A stretch of 64,000 bases of DNA from positions 1 through 64,000 of the forward strand of contig JADGJG010000017.1 of assembly GCA_027596195.1 (NCBI GenBank), read 5' to 3'. The position numbers and the translations under genes were made by a program. Shown here one piece after another: positions 34,432-45,223 of the stretch (its first letter is position 1; the number at the start of each line of letters is the position of its first letter). Source of the stretch: Podochytrium sp. JEL0797. Its lineage: Eukaryota; Chytridiomycota; Chytridiomycetes; Chytridiales; Chytriomycetaceae. The notes under the pieces were generated by a model. It did no database searches. It was given only the letters and a program-made list of their open reading frames with translations, and was not told where the DNA came from.

Positions 34432-34518
34432 GATGTTGCTTGGTTCTTTCTTTGGTTGGTTTGTGAAGAGGACCGGATCCCCTCCTTTTATTCCTCTTTT
34501 GCGCAGGCAGCTGCGCAT

Positions 34519-35087
34519 GTGATTTATTACTAATAAGTCGGAGGCGAAGGCTACGAGAGTTTTGATTCTGAAACATGCTGCGTATTTGAAACGTTGATTT
34601 TGAGGTCACTGCGGCGCAACGAACCGAATTTAGTAATGACGGGGAGCTGTGAAGTTTCGAGTGATCCATTACGGCGTGCATAATTGACGGTCAGTGACTC
34701 ACAAGTGACTTAATCAAGAATAAAATGGGGATGGTGAATGACGCGAAAAAATCCGAAAGATATGTTCGAAAAGGAAAGGAAGAATGTTGATTGGCGGAGT
34801 CGGACAAAGGGCGTGCCTGAGCCTGTGTCAGTCCTTCGAATTAACGCGAGTAGATTTTTGTCTGTAAAACAAACCAAAAATCAGTTCCTACGTGTGGAGC
34901 CCCCTTCTCTTCGGGGGCTCTGAATGGTTGCAAAAGGAGCGTGATGTATGGCAATGGAACTGGGGAGGGGGGAATTTTCGGGAGGCTCTCCCAGGGAGGC
35001 TCCACTTGGCTTGACTCGAGCGAACATGATTAAAAACGTCGACGTTTCCACAATTTTTTTCTAAAAAACCTGCACAAGCCAAGAACC
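34519..35087. other. Intergenic, divergent promoter of membrane protein and chitinase 2
   Basis: Contains a perfect 8-bp-stem hairpin at about 34899-34922 (GAGCCCCC, an 8-nt loop, GGGGGCTC) some 165 bp before the chitinase ATG. No gene is supported. Confidence 0.6.
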
Positions 35088-36786
35088 ATGCGCCTCTCCC
35101 TCATTTTCGCTGCCGCTGCAGCCACTTCTGTGACTGCAAAGTTGTCCCCGCAACCATTCAACCCGCAATTTACTGCGCCGCTGAACCCACCCACAGCTAC
35201 GCTCGAATCCGGCAAGCGTCTCGTCGTATACTACGCCAACTGGGACATTTACGGAGACGACACCGTCTTCCCGAACGAGGACTACCACCCCGCTGACCTT
35301 CCGATCAGCCACTTGTCGGACATAAACTACGCTTTTTACAACATTGCCAATTCCACGGACGGCGTCATGTCCGAGGTGCCCGTGACGCTCGACAACAATG
35401 CGGACTTTCTCGAAGTGTATAACGCTTCTAATCCTGCTCGTCATGTTGGTGCGTTCGATGACAACAAGCAGGCGTATTTCGGGAACTTTGGGCAGTTCAT
35501 GAAGTTGAAAATGTGAGTTGCGGACTTGCAATTTTATTTTGATTGACACCTCCCCATTTTTTCCCCCGCGGAACACAGGCACCACGACTTCAACTTTGGA
35601 CTTTCGATTGGTGGCTGGTCCAACGGGGTTTTCTTCTCTAGCGCGATGAAACAGCCAAATGTGTTTATCAACGGCATCTTTGATCTCTTGAAGGCGTACC
35701 CTGGCTTGTTCAACCGCATCGACATGTGAGTCCTGACTTTAACCCACCCCTTTCTGATCCTCGCTCAACTGACAAAAAAAATCAGCGATTGGGAATACAT
35801 CCAAAACACACCCACCGATCTCTTTGGCCCCGGTTTCTTTGACCCCACGAACCCGAACGAAGCGTCCGTCCAAGATGCTGCCAACTTTGCCACCTTCTTG
35901 CAACTCCTGCGCGAACGTCTCGACAAGGAAGGCCTCACGCACTTTGAAATCAGTGCCGCGCTGCCGGCGGTTCCGAACCTCATTGAAATGTTGCCGTTGA
36001 AGGCAATGTCCAAGTACTTGGATTTGTTTAACGTGATGACCTGTGAGTTCCCCCCCTTCCGTTGCATTTCCGCCCTCACCTTGCCTGACCGAACGCGTCC
36101 CCATAACTATAGATGACATGAGTGGCTCCAAACTCCTCACGTACCCTCTCGCCGGTCCACAAGCCAACGTGTACAGCGTATCCCCATACGCGCTCCACTC
36201 TGTTGATCAAGCCATCCAAACGTACCTCGCGCACGGCGTCCCCGCCCACAAAATCACCATCGGCGTGGCCATGTATTCCGACATCAACGGCAACACAACA
36301 GGTCTCGGTCAGCCAACCTCTGGTGCTGGATCCGACGTGTACAACACCATTTGTCCTTACGGAAACTGCGATTACCGTCAACTCCCACTCCCAGGAAGCA
36401 CGCTCTACTGGGACTCGGCGTCCAAGTCGAGTTACTCGTACGACCCTGTCACGAAGGACCTGTTGAGTTTCGATACCGTGTATTCCGTCGCTGAAAAGTG
36501 TCAGTACGTGTGGGATCACGGGTTGGCTGGGTTCATTGCGTGGGAGGCTTCTGGTGACACGAGAGACGTTACTTCCAAGAGAAGCTTGATGGGTGCCATG
36601 AGCAAGTGTTTGAGCACGGATCCAAGAAGAAACCATGGAACGCCTTGCAGTGGGAAAGCGAAGGGATGCGCTGCGACCGCGTTGGCAACTTGTGTGAGCA
36701 ATGCGTGGGTGGTCAAGGATTGTCCAAGTGGCCAAGTGTGTTTGGGTGAGGGGCAAGCCACCAAATGCGGACTTCCAACGTTTTAA
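35088..36786 (+). CDS. Secreted GH18 chitinase with CBM19-like tail (unit 1 copy)
   Basis: Four exons, 35088-35512, 35579-35725, 35786-36042 and 36113-36786, give 500 residues. A signal peptide (MRLSLIFAAAAATSVTA) is followed by the GH18 domain with GLSIGGW and the catalytic NRIDIDWEY, Glu194 as the likely proton donor. The C-terminus repeats the Cys-rich GTPCSGKAKGC to CPSGQVC module of chitinase 1. Intron 2 cuts the catalytic motif at the same place as the only intron of chitinase 1. Likely an extracellular endochitinase. The stop at 36784-36786 is followed by AATAAA near 36818. It is identical in translation to the unit 2 copy. Confidence 0.92.
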
Positions 36787-38972
36787 AGATGCTCATTAGA
36801 AGGGTGGTTTTTTTTGAATAAATGACAGTAAAGTGAAATGTCATATTTTGCAACAGGCAGATTGGAAGCTGAAAAAATTATTAAATGGCTTGCCGTTTGA
36901 CAGGTGTCAACGGGCTGACATCATTTCTGAGCATTGCCGAGCGCAGATCAAGCTATCTTTACCCCCCGGGATTTCATTTTTTGTTGCCTTATCTCATCCT
37001 CAAACACTTCGAAGTTTGGTCGACTAGCACGCAGTTTAGTAATTGGGGTGAGGATTAGTGGAAGATGTTTTTGAGTTTTTTTGGAAGTTTCCAAATCTCA
37101 ATTTGTGAACCCCTTCAAATGAGGCAAAATGAATAACCAGTTTTGCGTCTGGCTATCATATATGTCAATATTTAAAGAGTTCCTTGTATGGGCCTGCAGT
37201 GACAATCTCGTTGAATTTTCCGGCGCCCACAACTTCCCGTCGCATTCGTGTGATTGCCGTTTGGAGCTCCCTACCTCCCCACGGCTGGACAAGCTGCACT
37301 CCACATTCTGCGTGATGTGTCAAGATTCGTTTTGGTTGACACAGCGCTTCGATTCCACCATCCCGCAAATCGACAAAACTTTTCGTTTGCAGCCGCGGCA
37401 GCAAACCAACCCCATCACCTCGGTCCCTTCCTCACCCCACCCGTCCACAACCCCTCGAATCGCTGGCATGTGATTATCCATCTGGAAGCCAGTCGGCTCC
37501 AGAAAGACTCAACAACTCCACCTGTCGCCATTTCATTGCTTGGGTTGGGAGACTTTCGAAGCTTGTGAGTGCCCCCCCTTATTTCTCTCTATCCATTTCT
37601 GTGGGCCTCTTTCTCACCTCCCTGTTCAGTTGTTTGGACAGGCTTGTCAGGCAACTTCCTTTCTATAATTTCTGCCCCCCGTAAGTCCACACTTAAGAAA
37701 TGAATGGGACTCCCACTTACCTGCAATAGAATTTGCCTTCAACTCCATGGCTGACCTGAAGACTAAACTCTCCCGTTTTGAATGAGACATTGTGTGCCAA
37801 CCTGGATCCCCAACCCACATCTCTACCAACTCCGACCCAGCAATACTCCTCAACAATGAAGGCTTCCTTGAACACCTTCACAACAGAAGCCGTCACTGCC
37901 ACCAAACTCAAGTTTGACAGGTTGCATCCCCTCCAGACTTACAAAAAGAGCTGGCCACTTTGAGGCTTTGAGGGTGATTCTCCGTCAATCTGCAAACCCT
38001 GTCTTCCCAAGCTTGCTGGTACTCCCAAGATCAACCAGCACTTGTAATGCGTCAAGTGGCCACCCCTTGGCAGGCGTGGACTTGGATCAAATCGCTTTCC
38101 ATGGTGGAAGTTATCCCTTTCACGAGAGCCTTGGCGCTTTCTGTGGTAGTTGCAAGAAGGATGGCAGGAATGAAGTTGTGAGGCGGGATGACTTCAAGAT
38201 GAGCAACTCCTTCATTCGAGGATTGGTGGAAAAGTTCAACTCGAGTCATAGATTTTTATGCGAGAGGTTCGTTTAGAAGAAGTGAATGGACGCGGGACGT
38301 TTCGGAGTTCTCTGGTTGCAAATGCGAGGAATGCAGTCCATTGACGTTAAAGTTCAGTGCTTTGAAGAGTGGGGGTTACCATGGGGTGATCCAATGTGGG
38401 TTTAGCACCGCAAAGGAGCATGGTTTTTCGGCAGAGCATAAGTGTGCAGGCCCCATTTCTCAGTTATGATAATGGTGGTGAAAATGACCTTCTCCCTGTG
38501 GCATCGATTGTCTTCGAGAAAGTGGATCTTGAGAAACTCTGTTTGATGCCAGCATTGTTTCCCATTTCCCCCTTCATTAACTCCACCCACACTGTCACCA
38601 CCTCCTACTCTGCCAACGGCACCCCCACCTTCACTGCCTCTACTACTTCCACTGCCCCCATCATTGATTCTGCTGACTCCACCTCAGTCCACACACCCAC
38701 CCCCATCACCTACTGCCCACGGGAGTACAGCTCCCATCTTCATCGCCCCTTCTCTCAATGTCTATTCAAGGGAAACTAGCAACAGCTCTTGGAACTCGTG
38801 ATTTGCCTTCGATTTTGATTCAAGATTTTTCCCCAAATTCCCCAACCCTCCAACCTGCTGACAACAAATTGTGAATCACTAGTGCATTGCGGGTAAAGGG
38901 AAAGAATTTGTGTAACTCTGATGAGAGCAACAAGCCTAATATTTAGAGCAAAATATTTTATTGTGTGGTTCC
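36787..38972. other. Unassigned 2.2-kb stretch (unit 1)
   Basis: Between the chitinase and the chimeric F-box gene. It holds several plus-strand frames of 60-127 codons that look half-protein-like, such as Cys-containing sequence around 37129-37470 and AGVDLDQIAFHGGSYPFHES at about 38060-38280, and a Ser/Thr-rich stretch at 38573-38770. They do not join into a clear gene. It may be a decayed gene. Present identically in unit 2. Confidence 0.4.
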
Positions 38973-40681
38973 TCAAATCGAGAAGTCCACATCATCACGG
39001 AAAGCAAACGAGCACGTCAGCCCATCATTCTCATGAAAATTCGCGTCGGTCAGCTCCCTCAAATCCCCAATCTCAACTGGAATCTCTCCCATCAATGCGT
39101 TCTTTTTCAACCACAGTGACTCCAACTTCACCAACCTCCCGAATTCGCGAGGAATGAGACCGGTCAAGGAACAGTTTTCGAGTCCCAAGACCTCCAATTC
39201 AGTGAGGTTGCCCAGTTCCACAGGCAATGTACCCCCAAGATTTGGGTTGTGACCAAGGGTCAGCTCCCTGAGCTTGGTGCACTGTGAGAGTGCAACAGGA
39301 ATGCCGCCCGTCAGTTGGTTTTCGCAGAGGTGAAGATCATTCAACATCGCCAATTTGGCGATACTGGCTGGGATAGGACCCTCAATGGAATTGGAGCTCA
39401 GACGCAAGCCCGTGAGATTCTCCAGAAGTCCAATTTCAAATGGAATCGTGCCCGTCAACGCGCAGTACTCGATTGATAAAACTTTAAGCTGCTTGGAATA
39501 CATGAGTGCGGGAGGAATTGGGCAGTTGAAGGTGCCATTGCCCTGCTCCCAGAACACGAATTCTAGCTTTCCCCACCATTTACGAATATACTCGGATTGA
39601 TATGTGGCGGGGCTAGTAAGATAGATGAGATCATCTGGTGTTGGATCCCAGGAATTAACTTCTGTGGGGTGTGGAAGCGGGACGAAGCGGACCATGTTTT
39701 GGAGAGAAAACGACTTTGACGCAATGACGGCTTGGAATGCCCTCGACAGCCTTCGGAACTTCCATACTTGTCTCGGAGGAACCCAGCTGAAGATTCGTGA
39801 GACCGCTTCTCGTGGGAGACTCGTCAGGCGGGTGTAATGCTTCGTGGTTGGGTTTTGGAGTTGCAGAATTTGAAGAGTCAACTGGCGGTGGTTCTCGAAA
39901 ATCAGTTGCGATTGTTGGGTCATCTGAGTGTGGACTGAAGACTGCAGGGAAGCGATACGAGCGGCGGTGCATTCGGTTGAGTCCTGGATGGCTTTCGTTT
40001 GGTTCGCAGCCAGGCGGTCCAACTGCTTCTGGAGATCGAGAACATCTAGACCGCTAATAAATGACATCAATAATCTACTTGAAGGTTAAATGGAATTCGG
40101 TGAACGACTTACCCAAATCCGTTGATGACAGTCACAGTGGGAGTGGAAGTGACGGAACCGACTGCCGTCGTGTATGTAGACGTAGCAGTCGAATGCACCA
40201 TACATCCATCAGTTTCAGCAAGTGTGGCAGTAACGAAACATCCGGTAGTGGGAGTAGCCGTCGCCGTCAAAAACGGGGTGTAGTACGAAGCACCACCACT
40301 GCTCACGCTCGTGAGCGTCGAAGTAACAAACGAAGAACGATATGTGGTTGCCCATCCGACGATTGTTGGAACACATCCTGTCCCGGAAACAGTACGCGTC
40401 CCCGTCGTGTAAGTGTACGTGCTCGTAGCAAAGTTGAGAGTTTGTCCGTAGTTGGGAACGGTGAACACGAGGTTCGCGTTTCCACCGAGGAAGCCAACAG
40501 TTTTGGCTGAAGGAAGCATCAAGTCTGGCTCTTGAGGGGGGAGTGTGGCAGCTGCACCACAGCCTGTGGGCATGCCAGCCACAGAGGCAGTGGGCACGGC
40601 GAATCCCGTATATGTGCCCCCTGGAGCTGAAGATGTTGTCGCGACACCGGGAACAGAAGAAGATGTGATAGCTGGAGCCAT
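38973..40681 (-). CDS. Chimeric gene: Ser/Thr-rich surface domain fused to F-box/LRR protein
   Basis: Created by the duplication junction. Exon 1 (40681-40113) is the unit 2 copy of the membrane-protein first exon with its donor intact. The intron keeps the original acceptor, and exon 2 (40053-38973) carries only 13 bp of the old second exon (GLDV) before it runs into the F-box/LRR frame (LDLQKQLDRLAANQ). All phases are consistent, giving 549 residues. Residues 1-190 are Ser/Thr-rich; then come a coiled coil, an F-box (LPREAVSRIFSWVPPRQVWKF) and plant-type LRRs. The 22 or so N-terminal residues of the LRR parent that lie beyond the join are lost. Expression is unknown; the promoter would be that of the membrane protein. 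Confidence 0.65.
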
Positions 40682-41338
40682 GATGTTGCTTGGTTCTTTC
40701 TTTGGTTGGTTTGTGAAGAGGACCGGATCCCCTCCTTTTATTCCTTTTTTTGCGCAGGCTGCTGCGCATGTGATTTATTACTAATAAGTCGGAGGCGAAG
40801 GCTACGAGAGTTTTGATTCTGAAACATGCTGCGTATTTGAAACGTTGATTTTGAGGTCACTGCGGCGCAACGAACCGAATTTAGTAATGACGGGGAGCTG
40901 TGAAGTTTCGAGTGATCCATTACGGCGTGCATAATTGACGGTCAGTGACTCACAAGTGACTTAATCAAGAATAAAATGGGGATGGTGAATGACGCGAAAA
41001 AATCCGAAAGATATGTTCGAAAAGGAAAGGAAGAATGTTGATTGGCGGAGTCGGACAAAGGGCGTGCCTGAGCCTGTGTCAGTCCTTCGAATTAACGCGA
41101 GTAGATTTTTGTCTGTAAAACAAACCAAAAATCAGTTCCTACGTGTGGAGCCCCCTTCTCTTCGGGGGCTCTGAATGGTTGCAAAAGGAGCGTGATGTAT
41201 GGCAATGGAACTGGGGAGGGGGGAATTTTCGGGAGGCTCTCCCAGGGAGGCTCCACTTGGCTTGACTCGAGCGAACATGATTAAAAACGTCGACGTTTCC
41301 ACAATTTTTTTCTAAAAAACCTGCACAAGCCAAGAACC
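40682..41338. other. Intergenic, divergent promoter (unit 2)
   Basis: The counterpart of 34432-35087, with the same hairpin at about 41150-41173. It drives the chimeric gene on the minus side and chitinase 3 on the plus side. Confidence 0.6.
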
Positions 41339-43037
41339 ATGCGCCTCTCCCTCATTTTCGCTGCCGCTGCAGCCACTTCTGTGACTGCAAAGTTGTCCCC
41401 GCAACCATTCAACCCGCAATTTACTGCGCCGCTGAACCCACCCACAGCTACGCTCGAATCCGGCAAGCGTCTCGTCGTATACTACGCCAACTGGGACATT
41501 TACGGAGACGACACCGTCTTCCCGAACGAGGACTACCACCCCGCTGACCTTCCGATCAGCCACTTGTCGGACATAAACTACGCTTTTTACAACATTGCCA
41601 ATTCCACGGACGGCGTCATGTCCGAGGTGCCCGTGACGCTCGACAACAATGCGGACTTTCTCGAAGTGTATAACGCTTCTAATCCTGCTCGTCATGTTGG
41701 TGCGTTCGATGACAACAAGCAGGCGTATTTCGGGAACTTTGGGCAGTTCATGAAGTTGAAAATGTGAGTTGCGGACTTGCAATTTTATTTTGATTGACAC
41801 CTCCCCATTTTTTCCCCCGCGGAACACAGGCACCACGACTTCAACTTTGGACTTTCGATTGGTGGCTGGTCCAACGGGGTTTTCTTCTCTAGCGCGATGA
41901 AACAGCCAAATGTGTTTATCAACGGCATCTTTGATCTCTTGAAGGCGTACCCTGGCTTGTTCAACCGCATCGACATGTGAGTCCTGACTTTAACCCACCC
42001 CTTTCTGATCCTCGCTCAACTGACAAAAAAAATCAGCGATTGGGAATACATCCAAAACACACCCACCGATCTCTTTGGCCCCGGTTTCTTTGACCCCACG
42101 AACCCGAACGAAGCGTCCGTCCAAGATGCTGCCAACTTTGCCACCTTCTTGCAACTCCTGCGCGAACGTCTCGACAAGGAAGGCCTCACGCACTTTGAAA
42201 TCAGTGCCGCGCTGCCGGCGGTTCCGAACCTCATTGAAATGTTGCCGTTGAAGGCAATGTCCAAGTACTTGGATTTGTTTAACGTGATGACCTGTGAGTT
42301 CCCCCCCTTCCGTTGCATTTCCGCCCTCACCTTGCCTGACCGAACGCGTCCCCATAACTATAGATGACATGAGTGGCTCCAAACTCCTCACGTACCCTCT
42401 CGCCGGTCCACAAGCCAACGTGTACAGCGTATCCCCATACGCGCTCCACTCTGTTGATCAAGCCATCCAAACGTACCTCGCGCACGGCGTCCCCGCCCAC
42501 AAAATCACCATCGGCGTGGCCATGTATTCCGACATCAACGGCAACACAACAGGTCTCGGTCAGCCAACCTCTGGTGCTGGATCCGACGTGTACAACACCA
42601 TTTGTCCTTACGGAAACTGCGATTACCGTCAACTCCCACTCCCAGGAAGCACGCTCTACTGGGACTCGGCGTCCAAGTCGAGTTACTCGTACGACCCTGT
42701 CACGAAGGACCTGTTGAGTTTCGATACCGTGTATTCCGTCGCTGAAAAGTGTCAGTACGTGTGGGATCACGGGTTGGCTGGGTTCATTGCGTGGGAGGCT
42801 TCTGGTGACACGAGAGACGTTACTTCCAAGAGAAGCTTGATGGGTGCCATGAGCAAGTGTTTGAGCACGGATCCAAGAAGAAACCATGGAACGCCTTGCA
42901 GTGGGAAAGCGAAGGGATGCGCTGCGACCGCGTTGGCAACTTGTGTGAGCAATGCGTGGGTGGTCAAGGATTGTCCAAGTGGCCAAGTGTGTTTGGGTGA
43001 GGGGCAAGCCACCAAATGCGGACTTCCAACGTTTTAA
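41339..43037 (+). CDS. Secreted GH18 chitinase with CBM19-like tail (unit 2 copy)
   Basis: Four exons at the unit 1 positions plus 6,251 bp (41339-41763, 41830-41976, 42037-42293, 42364-43037), 500 residues. The translation is identical to the unit 1 copy, including the signal peptide, GLSIGGW and the catalytic NRIDIDWEY. The upstream region from 40761 is also identical, so regulation should be the same. Likely adds gene dosage. Confidence 0.92.
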
Positions 43038-45223
43038 AGATGCTCATTAGAAGGGTGGTTTTTTTTGAATAAATGACAGTAAAGTGAAATGTCATATTTT
43101 GCAACAGGCAGATTGGAAGCTGAAAAAATTATTAAATGGCTTGCCGTTTGACAGGTGTCAACGGGCTGACATCATTTCTGAGCATTGCCGAGCGCAGATC
43201 AAGCTATCTTTACCCCCCGGGATTTCATTTTTTGTTGCCTTATCTCATCCTCAAACACTTCGAAGTTTGGTCGACTAGCACGCAGTTTAGTAATTGGGGT
43301 GAGGATTAGTGGAAGATGTTTTTGAGTTTTTTTGGAAGTTTCCAAATCTCAATTTGTGAACCCCTTCAAATGAGGCAAAATGAATAACCAGTTTTGCGTC
43401 TGGCTATCATATATGTCAATATTTAAAGAGTTCCTTGTATGGGCCTGCAGTGACAATCTCGTTGAATTTTCCGGCGCCCACAACTTCCCGTCGCATTCGT
43501 GTGATTGCCGTTTGGAGCTCCCTACCTCCCCACGGCTGGACAAGCTGCACTCCACATTCTGCGTGATGTGTCAAGATTCGTTTTGGTTGACACAGCGCTT
43601 CGATTCCACCATCCCGCAAATCGACAAAACTTTTCGTTTGCAGCCGCGGCAGCAAACCAACCCCATCACCTCGGTCCCTTCCTCACCCCACCCGTCCACA
43701 ACCCCTCGAATCGCTGGCATGTGATTATCCATCTGGAAGCCAGTCGGCTCCAGAAAGACTCAACAACTCCACCTGTCGCCATTTCATTGCTTGGGTTGGG
43801 AGACTTTCGAAGCTTGTGAGTGCCCCCCCTTATTTCTCTCTATCCATTTCTGTGGGCCTCTTTCTCACCTCCCTGTTCAGTTGTTTGGACAGGCTTGTCA
43901 GGCAACTTCCTTTCTATAATTTCTGCCCCCCGTAAGTCCACACTTAAGAAATGAATGGGACTCCCACTTACCTGCAATAGAATTTGCCTTCAACTCCATG
44001 GCTGACCTGAAGACTAAACTCTCCCGTTTTGAATGAGACATTGTGTGCCAACCTGGATCCCCAACCCACATCTCTACCAACTCCGACCCAGCAATACTCC
44101 TCAACAATGAAGGCTTCCTTGAACACCTTCACAACAGAAGCCGTCACTGCCACCAAACTCAAGTTTGACAGGTTGCATCCCCTCCAGACTTACAAAAAGA
44201 GCTGGCCACTTTGAGGCTTTGAGGGTGATTCTCCGTCAATCTGCAAACCCTGTCTTCCCAAGCTTGCTGGTACTCCCAAGATCAACCAGCACTTGTAATG
44301 CGTCAAGTGGCCACCCCTTGGCAGGCGTGGACTTGGATCAAATCGCTTTCCATGGTGGAAGTTATCCCTTTCACGAGAGCCTTGGCGCTTTCTGTGGTAG
44401 TTGCAAGAAGGATGGCAGGAATGAAGTTGTGAGGCGGGATGACTTCAAGATGAGCAACTCCTTCATTCGAGGATTGGTGGAAAAGTTCAACTCGAGTCAT
44501 AGATTTTTATGCGAGAGGTTCGTTTAGAAGAAGTGAATGGACGCGGGACGTTTCGGAGTTCTCTGGTTGCAAATGCGAGGAATGCAGTCCATTGACGTTA
44601 AAGTTCAGTGCTTTGAAGAGTGGGGGTTACCATGGGGTGATCCAATGTGGGTTTAGCACCGCAAAGGAGCATGGTTTTTCGGCAGAGCATAAGTGTGCAG
44701 GCCCCATTTCTCAGTTATGATAATGGTGGTGAAAATGACCTTCTCCCTGTGGCATCGATTGTCTTCGAGAAAGTGGATCTTGAGAAACTCTGTTTGATGC
44801 CAGCATTGTTTCCCATTTCCCCCTTCATTAACTCCACCCACACTGTCACCACCTCCTACTCTGCCAACGGCACCCCCACCTTCACTGCCTCTACTACTTC
44901 CACTGCCCCCATCATTGATTCTGCTGACTCCACCTCAGTCCACACACCCACCCCCATCACCTACTGCCCACGGGAGTACAGCTCCCATCTTCATCGCCCC
45001 TTCTCTCAATGTCTATTCAAGGGAAACTAGCAACAGCTCTTGGAACTCGTGATTTGCCTTCGATTTTGATTCAAGATTTTTCCCCAAATTCCCCAACCCT
45101 CCAACCTGCTGACAACAAATTGTGAATCACTAGTGCATTGCGGGTAAAGGGAAAGAATTTGTGTAACTCTGATGAGAGCAACAAGCCTAATATTTAGAGC
45201 AAAATATTTTATTGTGTGGTTCC
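43038..45223. other. Unassigned 2.2-kb stretch (unit 2)
   Basis: Identical in all compared translations to 36787-38972. No gene is supported with confidence. Confidence 0.4.

Larger units (their letters stand above)
33791..40040. repeat. Direct tandem duplication, unit 1 (6,250 bp)
   Basis: Matches 40041-46291. It carries exon 1 of the membrane protein (minus), a chitinase (plus), a 2.2-kb unassigned stretch and the F-box/LRR gene minus its first codons. Beyond about 34510, every open-frame translation compared on both strands is identical between units. The first 0.75 kb differs at several percent of sites. The join to unit 2 has 1 bp of microhomology (G). Confidence 0.95.

Noticed and set aside
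42327..43007. 226-codon minus-strand ORF (also at 36076-36756)
   Set aside because: Antisense to the conserved last exon of the chitinase; Arg/His-rich and without family signals.
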